Assembly: GCA_025356185.1 (NCBI GenBank)
Contig: JANXUN010000650.1
Coordinates: 1-7,037, forward strand
Source of the DNA: Gemmatimonadaceae bacterium
GTDB lineage: Bacteria; Gemmatimonadota; Gemmatimonadetes; Gemmatimonadales; Gemmatimonadaceae
Reading direction: 5' to 3'
DNA: 7,037 nucleotides
Of this stretch, positions 1-6,130 are shown piece by piece. The notes under the pieces are model-generated. The model had not been told where the DNA came from and searched no databases. It was given only the letters and a program-made list of their open reading frames with translations. How positions within the stretch are numbered: the stretch's first letter is position 1; every line of letters begins with the position of its first letter. Made by a program: the position numbers and the translations under genes.

Positions 1-480
1 GATGATCCGCAGCTTACGGCGCGCGAAGTGCCACCGCCCCGCATCGCGCCGCAGCGCGTCGTTTTCGATCGGGGCGCTCGGACGCCGCTGTCGTCTGCGG
101 TCGTGCGGTCGTCGCGGGAGATTCCGCTCCTCATCGTCACCGACGGTCGCGATCCCGAGCGAGAGCGAGCGTTGCGCGAGGAGGGCGCGCAAATCCTTCG
201 TGCCGATTCCATCGCCGAGGCGCTTGGTGAATTGAGAGCGCGCGACGTGCGTCATCTGCTGGTCGAGGGGGGCGCCCACTTGGCGTCGGCGCTCGTAGGC
301 GCCGGAGTGGTCGATCGCCTGATTACCTTTCAGGCACCGGTCATTCTGGGGGCGGGAGCGCTGCCGGCCTTCGTCAGCTTGCCGTCAAGGCTCGCGAATG
401 CAACACCGAGGTACCGCGTGATGGTGAGACGCGCGCTCGGCGCTGATCTGATGACCACGTACGCAGTTTCTGAGGACTAA
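1..480 (+). CDS. ribD: RibD, C-terminal reductase domain (5' end outside window)
   Basis: This is the 3' part of the bifunctional riboflavin enzyme: 159 codons of the 5-amino-6-(5-phosphoribosylamino)uracil reductase domain, which reduces the ribosyl side chain using NADPH. The frame is open from base 1. The first codons read DDPQLTAR, matching the family motif DDPxLTxR, so the reading frame enters from outside and the ATG at 28 is not the start. Other family marks are the PxRxVxDRxxRTP-like stretch (residues 14-29 of the visible part), LIVTD (44-48), and LLVEGGAHLASALVGAG (86-102) followed by VDRLITFQAPVILGAGA, the classic reductase-domain signature. The N-terminal zinc deaminase domain is not visible; its presence is inferred from normal RibD architecture. 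The gene ends in TAA, 7 bases before ribE. A GAGGA at 472-476, inside its last codons, can serve as the ribE ribosome binding site. Confidence 0.93.
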   Translation, partial: DDPQLTAREVPPPRIAPQRVVFDRGARTPLSSAVVRSSREIPLLIVTDGRDPERERALREEGAQILRADSIAEALGELRARDVRHLLVEGGAHLASALVGAGVVDRLITFQAPVILGAGALPAFVSLPSRLANATPRYRVMVRRALGADLMTTYAVSED

Positions 481-487
481 GCACGCG

Positions 488-1108
488 ATGTTTACCGGCC
501 TCGTCGACGACGTTGGAACGATCGTGCACGTCGCAACGACAGCGGCGGGCCGGGAGTTTCGCGTGCAATGCCGCTATGCCGATCTCGCCGATGGCGAAAG
601 CGTCGCCATGAACGGCGCGTGCCTGACCGTGCGAACACATGGCGTGGACAACGTCGCCGGCGTGTGGTTCACGGTCGCAGCAGTGTCGACCACGCTCGAT
701 CGAACAATGATCGCGTCGTGGGATGTCGGCTCGCGCATCAACTTGGAACGGGCGATGCGACTGGGTGATCGACTCGGCGGTCATCTGGTGCAAGGGCACG
801 TGGACGGAGTTGGACGCATTACGGCCATGTCGGTGCGCGACGATGCGTGGTTGATTGATGTCACGGTGCCCGAGGTGTTACGATCGTTGATGGTGTTGCA
901 TGGATCAGTCACCATCGATGGTGTAAGTCTGACGGTCAACGCGCTGCATGATGACGGCATTCAGCTGTCGATCATCGAATTCACGCGTCGGCATACCACG
1001 CTGGGTGACGCGCTGGTGGGTCTGCATGTCCACGTCGAGGCGGATATGATCGCGAAGCATGTTGAACGGTTGGTCACGCCACATCGCGCGAGCTTGAGCG
1101 TTCAATGA
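488..1108 (+). CDS. ribE: Riboflavin synthase, alpha-subunit type
   Basis: Riboflavin synthase converts two 6,7-dimethyl-8-ribityllumazine molecules into riboflavin and the pyrimidine that RibH reuses. The 206-residue length is normal. The N-terminus MFTGLVDDVGTI is the family start signature and fixes the ATG, with GAGGA 11 bases upstream. Two lumazine-binding repeats are visible: the first holds NGACLTV (42-48) and the junction INLERAM (84-90). The second begins near GGHLVQGHVDGVGRI (97-111) and holds IDGVSLTV (123-130) and TTLG (160-163). In the positions where many homologues have ET or PETL, this protein reads VSTTL (66-70) and IEFTRR (153-158); substitutions there occur in the family and do not suggest loss of function. 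It sits between ribD and ribBA, and its TGA overlaps the first possible ribBA ATG by four bases, suggesting translational coupling. The symbol is ribE in most bacteria and ribC in E. coli. Confidence 0.96.
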   Translation: MFTGLVDDVGTIVHVATTAAGREFRVQCRYADLADGESVAMNGACLTVRTHGVDNVAGVWFTVAAVSTTLDRTMIASWDVGSRINLERAMRLGDRLGGHLVQGHVDGVGRITAMSVRDDAWLIDVTVPEVLRSLMVLHGSVTIDGVSLTVNALHDDGIQLSIIEFTRRHTTLGDALVGLHVHVEADMIAKHVERLVTPHRASLSVQ

Positions 1109-2334
1109 ACGAGAAAGAGATGGAGTCACGCATGGTGTTTGGTACGGTCGAGCAAGCCCTACAGGATTTAGCAGCGGGCAAGTTTGTGGTTGTCGCAGAT
1201 GACGAAGATCGCGAAAACGAGGGGGACCTCGTATGCGCCGCCGAAATGGTGACCGCCGAGATGGTCAATTTCATGCTCGACGCAAAAGGTATGATTTGTC
1301 TCGCGATCACCAACGCGTGGGCCGATCACCTGGGACTGCAGCCGCAAGTTGAAGAAAACACCGAATCGATGTCGACGGCGTTTACGGTGAGCATCGACGC
1401 CGCCGCCAGGTTCGGCGTCTCAACCGGAATTAGCGCGAGTGATCGTGCAACAACGATTCGTGTCGCCGTCGATGCGTCGTCAACGCGCGCAGATCTGCGG
1501 ACGCCTGGGCACATTCATCCCTTGCGTGCTCGCGACGGTGGCGTGCTACAACGTGTCGGACATACCGAAGCGGCCGTTGACCTCGCGCGTTTAGCGGGCC
1601 TTCGCAGTGCAGGCGTTATTTGTGAGATCTTGAATCGCGATGGCACCACAGCGCGTCGTCCGCAGCTCGAAGCGTTTTCTCAAAAGCATTCGCTCACATT
1701 TATCACGATTGCACAGCTTGTCGCGTATCGTCTAAAGACCGAGCGGCTGGTGCACCGGGTTGCCGAAGCACGGTTGCCGACCGCGTTTGGCGAATGGCGT
1801 ATCGTGGGCTATCGCAACGACGTCGATGCGCGTGAGCACATTGCGTTGGTGCACGGCGACGTCATCGATGCGAAAAACGTCATGGTGCGCATGCACTCGA
1901 AGTGCCTCACTGGCGATGTGTTTCATTCACAACGCTGCGATTGCGGATGGCAACTTGAGACGGCTATGCGCATGATTCAGTCGGACGGCAGAGGCGCAAT
2001 CGTGTACCTCGATCAAGAGGGACGCGGGATCGGCCTGCTCAACAAGCTCAAAGCGTACGAGTTGCAAGACCGCGGTGCCGATACCGTCGAAGCCAATGAG
2101 CAACTCGGCTTCAAAGATGATCTGCGTAACTACGGAATTGGTGCGCAGATTCTCATGGATCTTGGACTGCACAGTATTCGTGTGCTTACCAACAATCCGC
2201 GCAAGCTTGTCGGTTTGGACGGTTACGGACTCGAAGTCACCGATCGCGTGCGACTCGAAGCGCCGTCCACCGATGAAAACGCGTCGTATCTCGAAACCAA
2301 GCGCACCAAGCTCGGTCACCTGTTCGCGATTTAA
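1105..2334 (+). CDS. ribBA: Bifunctional 3,4-dihydroxy-2-butanone-4-phosphate synthase / GTP cyclohydrolase II
   Basis: A 409-residue fusion catalysing both entry steps of riboflavin synthesis. The N-terminal RibB domain (about residues 11-208) makes dihydroxybutanone phosphate from ribulose 5-phosphate: it shows DDEDRENEGDL (32-42, acidic metal and substrate loop), TGISASDRATTI (107-118), RTPGHIHPLRARDGGVL (132-148), GHTEAAVDLARLAG (152-165) and ICEI (172-175). The C-terminal RibA domain (about 212-407) opens GTP: SKCLTGDVFHSQRCDCGWQLE (265-285) has zinc-binding cysteines C267, C278 and C280, then YLDQEGRGIGL (301-311), RNYGIGAQIL (341-350) and LTNNPRKL (361-368). All key motifs of both halves are present, so both activities are expected. 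The start is uncertain: ATG 1105 overlaps the ribE stop (ATGA), but ATG 1132 has GGAG six bases upstream and begins at the point where family homology starts. The gene ends in TAA 12 bases before ribH. Confidence 0.96.
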   Translation: MNEKEMESRMVFGTVEQALQDLAAGKFVVVADDEDRENEGDLVCAAEMVTAEMVNFMLDAKGMICLAITNAWADHLGLQPQVEENTESMSTAFTVSIDAAARFGVSTGISASDRATTIRVAVDASSTRADLRTPGHIHPLRARDGGVLQRVGHTEAAVDLARLAGLRSAGVICEILNRDGTTARRPQLEAFSQKHSLTFITIAQLVAYRLKTERLVHRVAEARLPTAFGEWRIVGYRNDVDAREHIALVHGDVIDAKNVMVRMHSKCLTGDVFHSQRCDCGWQLETAMRMIQSDGRGAIVYLDQEGRGIGLLNKLKAYELQDRGADTVEANEQLGFKDDLRNYGIGAQILMDLGLHSIRVLTNNPRKLVGLDGYGLEVTDRVRLEAPSTDENASYLETKRTKLGHLFAI

Positions 2335-2346
2335 GAGAGTTTACTG

Positions 2347-2844
2347 ATGGCCGAGTTTCATGGAGAACCGCGCGGTGCAGGGCGCCGCATCGTCGTCGTC
2401 GCGAGTCGTTTTAACGAGTCCATAACGATGCCACTCGCCGAGGGCGCGGTGTCGGCGCTCGTACGCAGTGGCGTGCAGTTTGACGATATCGATGTCTTGT
2501 GGGTGCCCGGTGCGTGGGAGTTGCCAGTCGCCGTGCGGCGCGCGTTGGGGTCTGCACGCTACGATGCTGCCGTCGCTGTCGGCGCAGTAATTCGCGGTGA
2601 CACACCGCACTTTGACATCGTTGCGGGAGAATCGGCACGTGGACTGATGGAGGCGTCGCGTGACTTTGACGTGCCGGTGACACTTGGTCTGCTCACCACC
2701 GATACGATAGAACAGGCCGAAGCGCGCGCTGGCGGTGCGCACGGCAACAAAGGCGAAGACGCTGCTCTCGCCGCGCTTGAGCTTCTCGATCTGTTCGATC
2801 GCGCCGTTCCAAGCGACGATGATATCGACGAGGTACTGAACTAG
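2347..2844 (+). CDS. ribH: 6,7-dimethyl-8-ribityllumazine synthase
   Basis: Lumazine synthase condenses the RibD-pathway pyrimidine with the butanone phosphate made by RibBA, giving the substrate of RibE. At 165 residues it has the usual size. Family marks are SRFNESIT (20-27, substrate stacking loop), VPGAWELP (53-60), GAVIRGDTPHFDIVAGE (79-95, with the catalytic histidine H88), and LTTDTIEQAEARAGG (116-130) followed by GNKG (133-136), where R127 fits the phosphate-binding arginine. The tail is acidic (DDDIDE, 157-162). The enzyme normally forms pentamers or 60-subunit capsids, and capsids can enclose RibE; the quaternary form cannot be told from sequence alone. The ATG has a modest purine stretch (AGAGAG, 2334-2339) seven bases upstream. 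Its TAG shares one base with the GTG start of nusB (TAGTG). Confidence 0.97.
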   Translation: MAEFHGEPRGAGRRIVVVASRFNESITMPLAEGAVSALVRSGVQFDDIDVLWVPGAWELPVAVRRALGSARYDAAVAVGAVIRGDTPHFDIVAGESARGLMEASRDFDVPVTLGLLTTDTIEQAEARAGGAHGNKGEDAALAALELLDLFDRAVPSDDDIDEVLN

Positions 2845-3275
2845 TGGCAACACGCGTCAGAACCGATCGCGTCGAGTCCCGCGGGCGCGCGCGCGCATTG
2901 CAGGCGCTGTACGCGGCAGATATGCGCGACATCACGCAACTGCGAAAAATCGCGCTGCATGTGTTCGATGATTTGGCTATCGAACCGGGCGAACGCGAAG
3001 TCGCGTCGCGACTGGTGGGGGTCATCGTGGAGCGTGGTGCCGAATTGGATGCGGGGCTTACCGAAGTCACCTCGAATTGGCGGCTTGAGCGCATCGGTGC
3101 GATCGAACGCAGCGTCTTGCGACTTGCGGCCGCAGAATTCGCGCGTGGCGAAACGCCGGTGAAAGTTGTTTTGCAGGAAGCGGTGCATCTTGCCGAACGG
3201 TACGGCACCGAGCGCAGCGCGCGGTTCGTGAACGGCGTCCTGGACGCGTATGCCCGTCGGTTGGGAAAATTGTGA
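2844..3275 (+). CDS. nusB: Transcription antitermination factor NusB
   Basis: NusB is an all-helical RNA-binding protein that pairs with ribosomal protein S10 (NusE) on boxA of rRNA leaders and keeps RNA polymerase from terminating. The 143 residues match the usual length. Visible marks are SRGRARALQALYAADM (12-27), the N-terminal RNA-binding arginine-rich helix, then ERIGAIERSVLRLAAAE-like helices (82-98), the P105-containing loop leading into VVLQEAVHLAERYG (108-121), and the family-defining ARFVNGVLDAYARR (126-139). The GTG start at 2844 overlaps the ribH stop by one base, with GAGG at 2830-2833 ten bases upstream. Following ribH with nusB is a very common bacterial arrangement. A (GC)6 dinucleotide run at 2885-2896 lies within the codons for the arginine-rich helix. 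The TGA overlaps the next gene's GTG by four bases. Confidence 0.95.
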   Translation: MATRVRTDRVESRGRARALQALYAADMRDITQLRKIALHVFDDLAIEPGEREVASRLVGVIVERGAELDAGLTEVTSNWRLERIGAIERSVLRLAAAEFARGETPVKVVLQEAVHLAERYGTERSARFVNGVLDAYARRLGKL

Positions 3276-4408
3276 GTCGTGCGGCGGGCGATGGGCTGCG
3301 AATCTGTGTCGTCAACTGGCAGTGTCGCGACAATCCACTCGCCGGTGGCGCTGAGATTCACTTACACGAGATTTTTGGACGACTCGTGGAAATGGGTCAT
3401 GAGGTCGTCTTGCTGTGCGGCGGCTGGCCCGGATGCTCGCCGCGTGCCACGCTCGATGGCATTGAGGTGCATCGCGTCGGGACCCGCGCGTCATTTCCAT
3501 TTTTGGCACGCCGTTATTGGCACACGCAGCTGGTGGCACGGGGCTTCGATGTCGTCGTCGAGGACATTAATAAGGTGCCGCTGTACACGCCAACGTGGCG
3601 TCTTCCAAAGTTGGTCGGCTTGGTTCCTCATCTCTTTGGCGGAACGGCATTCCATGAGCTCGCTGCACCGCTGGCAGCGGCCGTCTGGCTCGCTGAGCGG
3701 CCTATGCCCTGGTTCTACCGACGGCATGCCTTTCAGGCCATTAGTGAGAGCACCCGTGACGACCTCGTTCAACGCGGCGTCAAGCGAGAGAGCATCCGCG
3801 TGATCTTTCCGGGAATTGATTCCGCGCACTACACGCCGGATTCGACCGTGCGGTCATCAAAACCACTGTTTGCTTATCTGGGGCGATTGAAGAAGTATAA
3901 GGGAGTGGATTTTGTGATTCGTGCCTTCGCGACCTCTGCCATTCCGGACGCCGAGCTCGAAATCGCAGGAGCGGGCGAATTTCGTCCCGATCTTGAGCGG
4001 TTGGCGAGAACCCTTGGCATAGGTAGTCGGGTACGGTTTCTAGGACGGATCGACGAGTCATCGAAGATCGCCCTGCTTCGACGAGCATGGGCAACACTAT
4101 TTGCATCGCCCAAGGAGGGCTGGGGCATTACGAATATGGAGGCGGCGGCGTGCGGTACTCCGGTGATTGCGTCGAACTCCCCGGGGATTCGCGACTCTGT
4201 GCGAGACGGTGAAACAGGTTTTCTCGTCCCGCATGGTGACGTCGTTGCGATGGCAGCCAGCATGCGAAAACTCAGCGGCGAGCGTGCGCTCGTCGAACAC
4301 CTGGGCGTCGCTGCTCGGCGCTTTGCCGAAGGGTTTACGTGGCAACGCGCTGCGAACGAGACCGACGCTCACCTCCGCGAGGTGGTGAGAATGGGAGGAA
4401 GTCGCTGA
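3272..4408 (+). CDS. GT4-type family glycosyltransferase, acceptor unknown
   Basis: A 378-residue retaining glycosyltransferase with the GT-B fold. The N-terminal acceptor half (about 1-185) starts with a Rossmann strand ICVVNWQC (11-18) and the glycine loop NPLAGGAEIHLHEIFGRL (21-38), continues MGHEVVLLCGG (41-51), and has EDINKVPLYTP (97-107), a segment shared by a widespread subgroup of these enzymes. The C-terminal donor half carries AYLGRLKKYKGVDFVIRAF (201-219), GAGEFRPDLERLA (233-245), VRFLGRI (254-260) and the EX7E motif EGWGITNME (E282 and E290), then ACGTPVIASN (293-302) and ETGFLVP (314-320). No signal peptide or membrane span is seen, so it is probably cytosolic or peripheral. A nucleotide-sugar donor and a lipid or glycan acceptor are inferred from the family only. 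The GTG at 3272 overlaps the nusB stop (GTGA); the next in-frame ATG would remove the Rossmann strand, so GTG is preferred. Nothing in the neighbours explains its job. Confidence 0.9.
   Translation: MSRAAGDGLRICVVNWQCRDNPLAGGAEIHLHEIFGRLVEMGHEVVLLCGGWPGCSPRATLDGIEVHRVGTRASFPFLARRYWHTQLVARGFDVVVEDINKVPLYTPTWRLPKLVGLVPHLFGGTAFHELAAPLAAAVWLAERPMPWFYRRHAFQAISESTRDDLVQRGVKRESIRVIFPGIDSAHYTPDSTVRSSKPLFAYLGRLKKYKGVDFVIRAFATSAIPDAELEIAGAGEFRPDLERLARTLGIGSRVRFLGRIDESSKIALLRRAWATLFASPKEGWGITNMEAAACGTPVIASNSPGIRDSVRDGETGFLVPHGDVVAMAASMRKLSGERALVEHLGVAARRFAEGFTWQRAANETDAHLREVVRMGGSR
4393..4400 (+). promoter_or_regulatory. Strong Shine-Dalgarno for hpf
   Basis: GGGAGGAA lies at the end of the glycosyltransferase gene, with its GGAGG core nine bases before the ATG at 4408. 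It is the best match to the anti-Shine-Dalgarno sequence among the gene starts in this window. It supports the 4408 start over earlier in-frame ATGs inside the upstream gene (for example 4339) and suggests that hpf can load ribosomes on its own, not only through coupling. Confidence 0.7.
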
Positions 4409-4725
4409 TGGAAATCATCCTGCACGCACATCACGCCGAAGTTACCGAGTCACTCAGAATTCAGGCTGAAGCCGCGATTCGTCGCATTGCGGCACGATTG
4501 CATCGCGTCGCGAACGCGATCGTCCGATTTATTAGTGATGGATCCACACGTCGCGTGGAAATCGTGCTACAAGGCACGCGCACGCGTTCGCTCGTCGCCC
4601 ATGGCGACGCTTACGATTTTGCGCCGGCACTCGCGGTCGCTGTCCATCGACTCGAAAGCCAGGTGGCACGCGTGCGTACGGTGCGTGCTCGCCGATTCGG
4701 TCCGCACGGAGATCGCGCCGGGTGA
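4408..4725 (+). CDS. hpf: Short ribosome hibernation promoting factor (HPF/YfiA family)
   Basis: A 105-residue protein of the sigma-54 modulation / S30EA family. Such proteins bind the 30S subunit at the mRNA and tRNA channel and silence or dimerise ribosomes during starvation. The family pattern is visible: strand MEIILHAHH (1-9), helix TESLRIQAEAAIRRIAARL (13-31), strands NAIVRFISDG (36-45) and RRVEIVLQG (48-56), HGDAYDFAPALAVAVHRLESQVARVR (65-90), matching the usual D-plus-helix-plus-LExQ ending. The common DMYAAID motif is replaced by YDFAPALA, so the protein is divergent. It lacks the C-terminal dimerisation domain of long HPF, so it is the short form, which in Gammaproteobacteria works with RMF; no RMF is seen here. 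The ATG shares one base with the preceding stop (TGATG). Pairing of short hpf with hprK and PTS genes resembles the rpoN-hpf-ptsN-hprK clusters of Proteobacteria. Confidence 0.83.
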   Translation: MEIILHAHHAEVTESLRIQAEAAIRRIAARLHRVANAIVRFISDGSTRRVEIVLQGTRTRSLVAHGDAYDFAPALAVAVHRLESQVARVRTVRARRFGPHGDRAG

Positions 4726-5696
4726 GCCCACGCCTGACGGTTGGACAGCTCTTTGAGCGCATGAAGGAGCCGCTCGAGCTCGAACTGCTGGGTCCCGCCG
4801 TTGGACTCGATCGCGAAATCACGAGCCCCGAGGCATCAAGCCCGGGGCTCGTGCTCGCCGGATATATCAATCGATTTCCGTATCAGCGCATTCAAGTATT
4901 GGGCGAGACCGAAATCAGCTATCTCCAGTCTTTGGAGAGCGACGTCCGTCGCCAAAATCTCGAGCAGTTTTTTGCATTTCCGCTTCCGTGCGCATTTATC
5001 ACGAAGCAGCTCGATCCGCCCGAGCCATTGCAACGTCTCGCCGCGGAGTCGGGTGTCGCCCTCATGCGCACCAGTCTCAAAACCGCAGAATTTTATCGCC
5101 TGATCAAGCCATATCTGGCCGATCTGTTCGCGCCAACGACGACGCTGCATGGATCGCTCGCCGACGTCTACGGGGTGGGCGTGTTCTTTACCGGAAAGAG
5201 TGGCATCGGGAAGTCTGAGTGCGTGCTCGATCTCGTCGAGCGCGGACATCGGTTGGTCGCTGACGACCTCGTATTTGTCTCGCGGCGTGGCAACGATGTG
5301 CTCATTGGAAAAGGACACGAACTGCAACGCCACTTCATGGAGATTCGCGGCGTGGGATTGCTCGACATCCCCGCGATCTTTGGCATTCACGCCGTCCGGC
5401 AGCAAAAACGGATCGAAGTCGTGGTGGTGCTTGAAGAGTGGGATGCCGGCGCGCACGTGGATCGTACCGGCCTAGATGTGCAGACGATCAATATTCTCGG
5501 CGTTGATGTGCCGCGGATCACTGTGCACCTCAATCCCGGCAAAAACATTACCGTCATCGCTGAGGTTATCGCGATGAATCATCTGTTGCGCTACTATCGT
5601 GGCTACGATTCGGCCACGGCATTTAACGAGCGATTGATCGGACAGATGAGACAGACCGCGGACGCGCAGCGCTATTTGCAAGAGGACGAAGAGTAG
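4722..5696 (+). CDS. hprK: HPr kinase/phosphorylase
   Basis: HprK phosphorylates and dephosphorylates a serine (Ser46 type) of the PTS carrier HPr, linking energy state to PTS control. The 324-residue length is normal. The N-terminal domain (about 1-130) carries SPGLVLAGYINRFPYQRIQVLGETEISYL (40-68). The kinase domain has the conserved histidine H143 in HGSLADVYGVGV, Walker A GKSGIGKS (158-165), ADD (180-182), the HprK signature MEIRGVGLLDIPAIFGIHAVR (206-226), and NPGKNITVIAEVIAMNHLLRYYRGYD (271-296). All known catalytic segments are intact. The GTG start overlaps the hpf stop (GTGA), with GGAG ten bases upstream; no nearby in-frame ATG precedes LTVGQLFERM. A perfect 11-bp inverted repeat lies within codons 33-44. 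The gene is followed at one base overlap by mannose-type EIIA, so its HPr substrate is probably encoded nearby but beyond the window. Confidence 0.97.
   Translation: MSPRLTVGQLFERMKEPLELELLGPAVGLDREITSPEASSPGLVLAGYINRFPYQRIQVLGETEISYLQSLESDVRRQNLEQFFAFPLPCAFITKQLDPPEPLQRLAAESGVALMRTSLKTAEFYRLIKPYLADLFAPTTTLHGSLADVYGVGVFFTGKSGIGKSECVLDLVERGHRLVADDLVFVSRRGNDVLIGKGHELQRHFMEIRGVGLLDIPAIFGIHAVRQQKRIEVVVVLEEWDAGAHVDRTGLDVQTINILGVDVPRITVHLNPGKNITVIAEVIAMNHLLRYYRGYDSATAFNERLIGQMRQTADAQRYLQEDEE
4820..4853 (+). repeat. Perfect 11-bp inverted repeat (stem-loop) inside hprK
   Basis: Bases 4820-4830 (CACGAGCCCCG) are the exact reverse complement of 4843-4853 (CGGGGCTCGTG), separated by 12 bases. Inside the loop, GGC (4832-4834) can pair with GCC (4840-4842), closing on ATCAA with a single bulged A at 4831. 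This would be a long, GC-rich RNA hairpin about 100 bases after the hprK start. No run of T follows, so it does not look like an intrinsic terminator. A role in mRNA processing, stability or ribosome pausing is possible but only inferred; the protein sequence it encodes (SPEASSPGLV region) is partly conserved, so coincidence is also possible. Confidence 0.6.
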
Positions 5697-6088
5697 TGGC
5701 GGCTCGGGCCATCGTGGCAGGGCACGGTACGTTTGCGGCGGGCATCGTGTCGGCGGTCGAACAGATCACCGGACGTGGAGACACGTTCGTCTCGGTGTCC
5801 AACAGTGACCTCGGACTCGACGACATCAAGCAATCGATCCAACATGCGCTTGACGCATCGGGAGCACGCGTCATCTTCACTGACTTGCCTGCGGGTAGTT
5901 GCACCATGGCCGCCCGGCGTTTGATGCGCGAGCAGCCGGAGCTGCTGCTCGTAACTGGGGTGAATCTCTCGTTGCTACTCGACTTTGCCATGCAAGACGA
6001 TGCCGATCCGATCGCTGCGGCTCGGATGGCGCTCGATCGTGGACGAGCGTCGATGCTCGCGCATGGCGCTGCGGTGCCTGGCGCATGA
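5696..6088 (+). CDS. PTS EIIA component, mannose/fructose/sorbose (EIIA-Man) family
   Basis: A 130-residue cytosolic phosphocarrier of the mannose PTS family that would accept phosphate from HPr on a histidine and hand it to EIIB. The N-terminal strand and active-site loop ARAIVAGHGTFAAGI (3-17) place H10 exactly where E. coli ManX has its active-site His10. TDLPAGSCTMAARRL (62-76) corresponds to the second active-site loop, usually D(T/L)xGGSPxNAA or DLFGGSC; here the first glycine of GGS is alanine and a proline precedes it. LLLVTGVNLSLLLDF (83-97) matches the GVNxPMLxE segment. The GTG start overlaps the hprK TAG (TAGTG), with AGAGGA at 5681-5686 about nine bases upstream; the first in-frame ATG is at residue 71, too late. 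The TGA at 6086 is the only stop separating this frame from EIIB. The sugar, if any, cannot be told. Confidence 0.9.
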   Translation: MAARAIVAGHGTFAAGIVSAVEQITGRGDTFVSVSNSDLGLDDIKQSIQHALDASGARVIFTDLPAGSCTMAARRLMREQPELLLVTGVNLSLLLDFAMQDDADPIAAARMALDRGRASMLAHGAAVPGA

Positions 6089-6126
6089 GCAACTCGCCCG
6101 TTCGCGGTTTCCGCACTCTTCACTGA
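6085..6126 (+). CDS. Possible 13-codon leader mini-ORF bridging EIIA and EIIB
   Basis: A short frame starts at an ATG overlapping the EIIA stop (ATGA), reads MSNSPVRGFRTLH and stops at TGA 6124-6126, four bases before the EIIB ATG at 6131. Its geometry would let ribosomes finishing EIIA restart, cross the gap and terminate right at the EIIB start, which has no clear Shine-Dalgarno of its own. The peptide resembles nothing I recognise, so a coupling role is more likely than a functional product. A chance ORF of this size is quite possible. Confidence 0.3.
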   Translation: MSNSPVRGFRTLH

Positions 6127-6130
6127 ACGT

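Noticed and set aside
28..480. RibD fragment read as a complete 150-residue gene starting at ATG 28
   Set aside because: The same frame is open from base 1, and the upstream codons encode the RibD motif DDPQLTAR, so this is the tail of a longer gene.
1..480. FMN riboswitch controlling the riboflavin genes
   Set aside because: Such an element would precede the first rib gene, which starts outside the window; no RFN-like conserved structure appears in the visible sequence.
591..609. Inverted repeat ATGGCGA / TCGCCAT in ribE
   Set aside because: A 7-bp stem with a five-base loop is expected by chance several times in 7 kb of this composition, and nothing around it suggests a function.
2693..3361. 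A 222-residue minus-strand frame across ribH, nusB and the glycosyltransferase start
   Set aside because: It lies antisense to three strongly recognised genes, has serine- and arginine-rich composition typical of shadow frames in GC-rich DNA, and shows no family motif.
3885..3905. TTGAAG and TATAAG-like words in the glycosyltransferase gene as an internal promoter
   Set aside because: The two elements are far too close together for a sigma-70 type promoter, and they lie deep inside a conserved donor-domain segment.
4339..4725. Longer hpf product starting at ATG 4339
   Set aside because: The extra 23 codons overlap the glycosyltransferase gene and do not resemble HPF; ATG 4408 has the strong GGAGG and matches the family N-terminus.
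4836..5456. A 206-residue minus-strand frame opposite hprK
   Set aside because: It is entirely antisense to conserved hprK motifs including Walker A, and no domain is recognisable in it.
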